This document shows, piece by piece, positions 30,837 to 32,875 of a stretch of 32,875 nucleotides of DNA. Origin of the DNA: an uncultured Methylobacter sp. (GTDB lineage Bacteria; Pseudomonadota; Gammaproteobacteria; Methylococcales; Methylomonadaceae); the NCBI GenBank assembly GCA_903832775.1, contig CAILCX010000037.1:1-32875 (forward strand), given 5' to 3'. The notes beneath the pieces are model-generated. The model was not told the origin of the DNA. It saw nothing but the letters and a program-made list of their open reading frames with translations, and did no database searches. Each line of letters opens with the position of its first letter. Position 1 is the stretch's first letter. The position numbers and the translations under genes were made by a program.

Positions 30837-31093
30837 GTTCAATATCAATATCCATTAATCTTGTCCAAAAAACGCAAAGTATTTCAGCTTGCCAAATAGT
30901 TTCATGATCAATTATTGGGCATCATGTTAATGCGATTCACGTAACATCATAAAAATACTGTAAAATAATTAAACAAGCATAAATAAATTACGCTTGCCCT
31001 GTATGACATCCTTCCGATTAATTTAAGGTTGATCGCTATCATTTTTAAGGTGTTTGGGGGTATATTTTTAATCGCAAGGGTTTGATATAAAAG

Positions 31094-31684
31094 ATGAGTG
31101 AAGAATACGAGTACGATGATGAGGCCGAAGAATATTACGCAATCCGGCCCAATAAAACACAAATAAAGAAAGATATGGCGGTCATTTTTGCGTTGAGCGA
31201 AGAAATGGCTGAGTTGTCATCCGGACAATTGAAGCTGCTTGAGCTTCCAGAAATTATTAATAAGGCCGTTATCGATGCTTCTGGCATGCCGCATAAAGGT
31301 GCGAGAAAACGCCAGCTAAAATTTATTACCGGCCAGCTGTTCAAAATTGATATAGAGCCTATTTTAGAGAAATTGGCACGTATCAAAAATAAAAGTGCCC
31401 ATGCTGTTCGTGAGCATCATGCTGTTGAGCGTTGGCGTGATCGGTTGATTGCAGAAGGAAATGATGCGCTGACAATCTTGCTTTCCGAGCAACCGCAGGC
31501 TGATCGGCAGTTATTACGGCAGTTATTGCGTAATGCACAAAAAGAAGCGGAACTGGGTAAACCGCCCAAATCGTCTCGCTTGCTCTATCGCCAACTGAAA
31601 GTGTTGTTTCAGGTTGAAGGCGACTTGGATATCGAAGCAGAGCAGGAAGAAGAAGATGATGAGGATGAACAGGATATTGATTAG
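31094..31684 (+). CDS. darP: Ribosome maturation protein DarP (YjgA/DUF615)
   Basis: A 196-residue cytoplasmic protein of the YjgA/DUF615 family, which joins late precursors of the 50S subunit and aids the maturation of the peptidyl-transferase centre. Family hallmarks: an acidic, Tyr-rich N terminus (EYEYDDEAEEYYAIRP), SGMPHKGARKRQLKFITGQL, HHAVERWRDRLI and KPPKSSRLLYRQLKVLF. The end is very acidic (about 179-196). It stands alone, converging on the brnA gene. With BipA elsewhere in the window it is the second 50S-assembly factor here, but they are not linked. Confidence 0.95.
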   Translation: MSEEYEYDDEAEEYYAIRPNKTQIKKDMAVIFALSEEMAELSSGQLKLLELPEIINKAVIDASGMPHKGARKRQLKFITGQLFKIDIEPILEKLARIKNKSAHAVREHHAVERWRDRLIAEGNDALTILLSEQPQADRQLLRQLLRNAQKEAELGKPPKSSRLLYRQLKVLFQVEGDLDIEAEQEEEDDEDEQDID

Positions 31685-31751
31685 GCGTTGAGCTTAAACC
31701 TTTGTGATCTGGCAAATGTTTGTTTTGCTGGTAACTGACAAGCACTGTAGA

Positions 31752-31776
31752 GGGTTGGAAGAGTGTTTTTCAACCC
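31752..31776. terminator. Possible hairpin terminator between convergent darP and brnA
   Basis: GGGTTGGAA can pair with TTTTCAACCC (9 pairs with one G-U) around a short loop. It lies between the ends of two convergent genes. No clean T-run follows on either strand, so the call is weak. Confidence 0.3.
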
Positions 31777-31859
31777 AACGCTTAACCAAGCATTAGCTTC
31801 TGCCTCTTTTTTGATTTTTTTACCTGTTTAAATTATTACCTGACCTCAAGTTATTTCCA

Positions 31860-32093
31860 TTAAACTGCTTTAGAGTTTGACTGCCAAGAAATATCAATTT
31901 TCCGATGCTGTTGAACACAATCTCTAAGATATAAATTTATAAGGCTTTGATAAGGCACCCCAGTGCCTTCAGCCATTTCTTTGAAATACCCGACAACATC
32001 CTCACCTAACCGGAAAGTAACTGATTTTTTCAGTTTTGAGGCATAAGGATTTTTTCGGGATTTCATTTGAGAAAGATCGTACTCTGCTTTCAT
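31860..32093 (-). CDS. brnA: BrnA-type antitoxin (CopG/ribbon-helix-helix)
   Basis: A 77-residue BrnA antitoxin, which neutralises the ribonuclease toxin BrnT and represses the shared promoter. The pattern is typical: MKAEYDLSQMKSRKNPYA, then the ribbon KKSVTFRLGEDVV, then helices YFKEMAEGTGVPYQSLINLYLRDC. The start overlaps the stop of the brnT reading frame by ATGA, preserving the normal brnT-brnA coupling. The partner toxin gene is broken (see next entry), so this is an antitoxin without a working toxin in this locus. It may be kept as a repressor or as an anti-addiction gene against other BrnT copies; that is inference. Confidence 0.9.
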   Translation of the reverse strand: MKAEYDLSQMKSRKNPYASKLKKSVTFRLGEDVVGYFKEMAEGTGVPYQSLINLYLRDCVQQHRKIDISWQSNSKAV

Positions 32094-32375
32094 GGTGCGT
32101 TACCTTTATAATGATTACATTCGGATTTAGTAGCTTTACGAGAGGATATTATCCTAATCGTATTGCCTGATTCGCGCTCACAATGACAGACCAAGAGCAT
32201 TCTGGATTCACAACTAAAGCCCAGCATCAAAAAACGATGCTCTTCTCCCGAATGCCGGTCTTCATATTAGCACTGCAAATTCATCATAAAAAACAGACTT
32301 GGATTCCTCAAAAGAAATACCCTGCTTTTTCTGATTAGCGGCAGCCTTTTTTGCATCCCATTCAAACTTAATCAT
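32090..32375 (-). pseudogene. brnT: BrnT toxin gene, broken by a frameshift
   Basis: The minus strand encodes a BrnT RNase-type toxin in two frames. The first 37 codons read MIKFEWDAKKAA, then GISFEESKSVFYDEFAVLI, and stop at a TGA (32262-32264). The remainder continues in the other frame as HSGEEHRFLMLGFS, then RMLLVCHCERE and IRIISSRKATK, ending at TGA that overlaps the brnA start. The span from start to final stop is 286 bases, one more than a multiple of 3, so either one base was gained or two were lost near 32262; a loss of two fits the family spacing better. The toxin is unlikely to be made unless the ribosome shifts or the base call is wrong. Confidence 0.85.
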
Positions 32376-32430
32376 GGTTACATTGTATGTACAACAGAGG
32401 GCGTTTCAAGCGCTGCCGAACACTTATAAC

Positions 32431-32663
32431 TCAATGCGGTAAATCCGGATAAAACTCAGGATTAAGAAGATCTTCTTGTGCATAGGAATATTGAGCAGGG
32501 AAAGCCGATTGATTAATTCCCGACGCTCACTTGCACCCATACTTTCTATCTCCTGGATTAAATGTTTAACGTCTAGCTCAGTCAAATTTCCTGACTTAAG
32601 AAGGCCTGCCTGTTGCTGGGTCCAAGCATGAAAATCCAGATCATGAAGTAATGAAGTTGTCAT
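32431..32663 (-). pseudogene. DUF29-family gene with internal deletion and frameshift
   Basis: The first ~54 codons encode a good DUF29 N terminus: LHDLDFHAWTQQQAGLL and IQEIESMGASERRELINRL. The normal middle of about 75 residues (MHLLKWQ-type region) is absent. Directly after, in another frame, come AFPAQYSYAQEDLLNPEFYP and a stop, which match the usual DUF29 C-terminal end (FP...CPYTLEQ-LD-DF-P). The ends of the gene are thus joined with the centre missing. Read without the shift it gives a 79-residue protein ending at 32424 with an unrelated tail. DUF29 proteins have no established function. A member is normally about 140-150 residues. Confidence 0.78.
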
Positions 32664-32875
32664 AACGCACTACGCATCGATAAACATTTGTTAATTGTAC
32701 CATCCTCCTAAAATCATTTCATTTTTGGAAAATAGCGCTGTCAATGTTGATAATTTTAACATAGCAAACCACTTTTACGGACAAAACAGCAAGAATTCAC
32801 CATAAGCTGACTTATCAACGATAAATTCATTCAATTTTGCCTGCAAACTGAGATTATCTGGTTAATATTGTGATA

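Noticed and set aside
32775-32861. Short minus-strand frame near the window end
   Set aside because: About 26 codons with no start and an upstream stop; nothing supports a gene or a recognisable remnant.

Overview
The window looks like chromosomal DNA of a gammaproteobacterium of moderate GC content. The strongest sign is an enterobacterial-type block, ygfB-pepP-ubiH-ubiI, divergent from zapA and a 6S RNA gene. A yhfA-like OsmC gene divergent from a crp-family gene, and bipA/typA and darP/yjgA, agree with this. Several proteins resemble those of methanotrophic Methylococcales and related soil or water gammaproteobacteria, but no methane-oxidation gene is present, so that assignment is only an inference.

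Layout. 1-1.9 kb: a small membrane protein, a yhfA-like OsmC protein and a Crp/Clp-type regulator. 2-5.6 kb (minus strand): the ribosome-associated GTPase BipA, a single-domain rhodanese and a LysR regulator. 5.6-5.9 kb: two tandem, diverged copies of the lysR leader plus its first ~40 codons. 5.9-10.2 kb (minus): a wbpV-wbpL-wbpM-like trio for making and loading the first sugar of a surface polysaccharide. 10.3-10.9 kb: an unrecognised membrane-anchored Lys/Ala/Pro-rich protein with a clear terminator. 11.1-15.5 kb (minus): ygfB, pepP, ubiH and ubiI (ubiquinone hydroxylation). 15.6-16.8 kb (plus): a short coiled-coil protein, zapA, 6S RNA and an EVE-domain protein. 16.9-26.6 kb (minus): one compact operon with a TetR regulator, an adaptor, two MdtB/MdtC-like RND pumps and a NodT-type outer-membrane lipoprotein, so it encodes its own complete tripartite exporter. 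26.8-28.0 kb: an AbiEii-type nucleotidyltransferase with a winged-helix partner. 28.4-30.8 kb: a PAS histidine kinase with an uninterrupted run of 23 GCT codons. 31.1-31.7 kb: darP. 31.9-32.7 kb (minus): a decayed accessory patch with an intact brnA antitoxin, a frameshifted brnT toxin and a DUF29 gene with its middle deleted.

The points most worth a second look are the triplet-repeat tract and alanine-rich linker in the kinase, the tandem lysR 5'-fragments whose short reading frames survive divergence, the broken brnT beside intact brnA, the internally deleted DUF29 gene, the reversed-order AbiEii-like pair, and the Clp-like ligand pocket of the Crp homologue.
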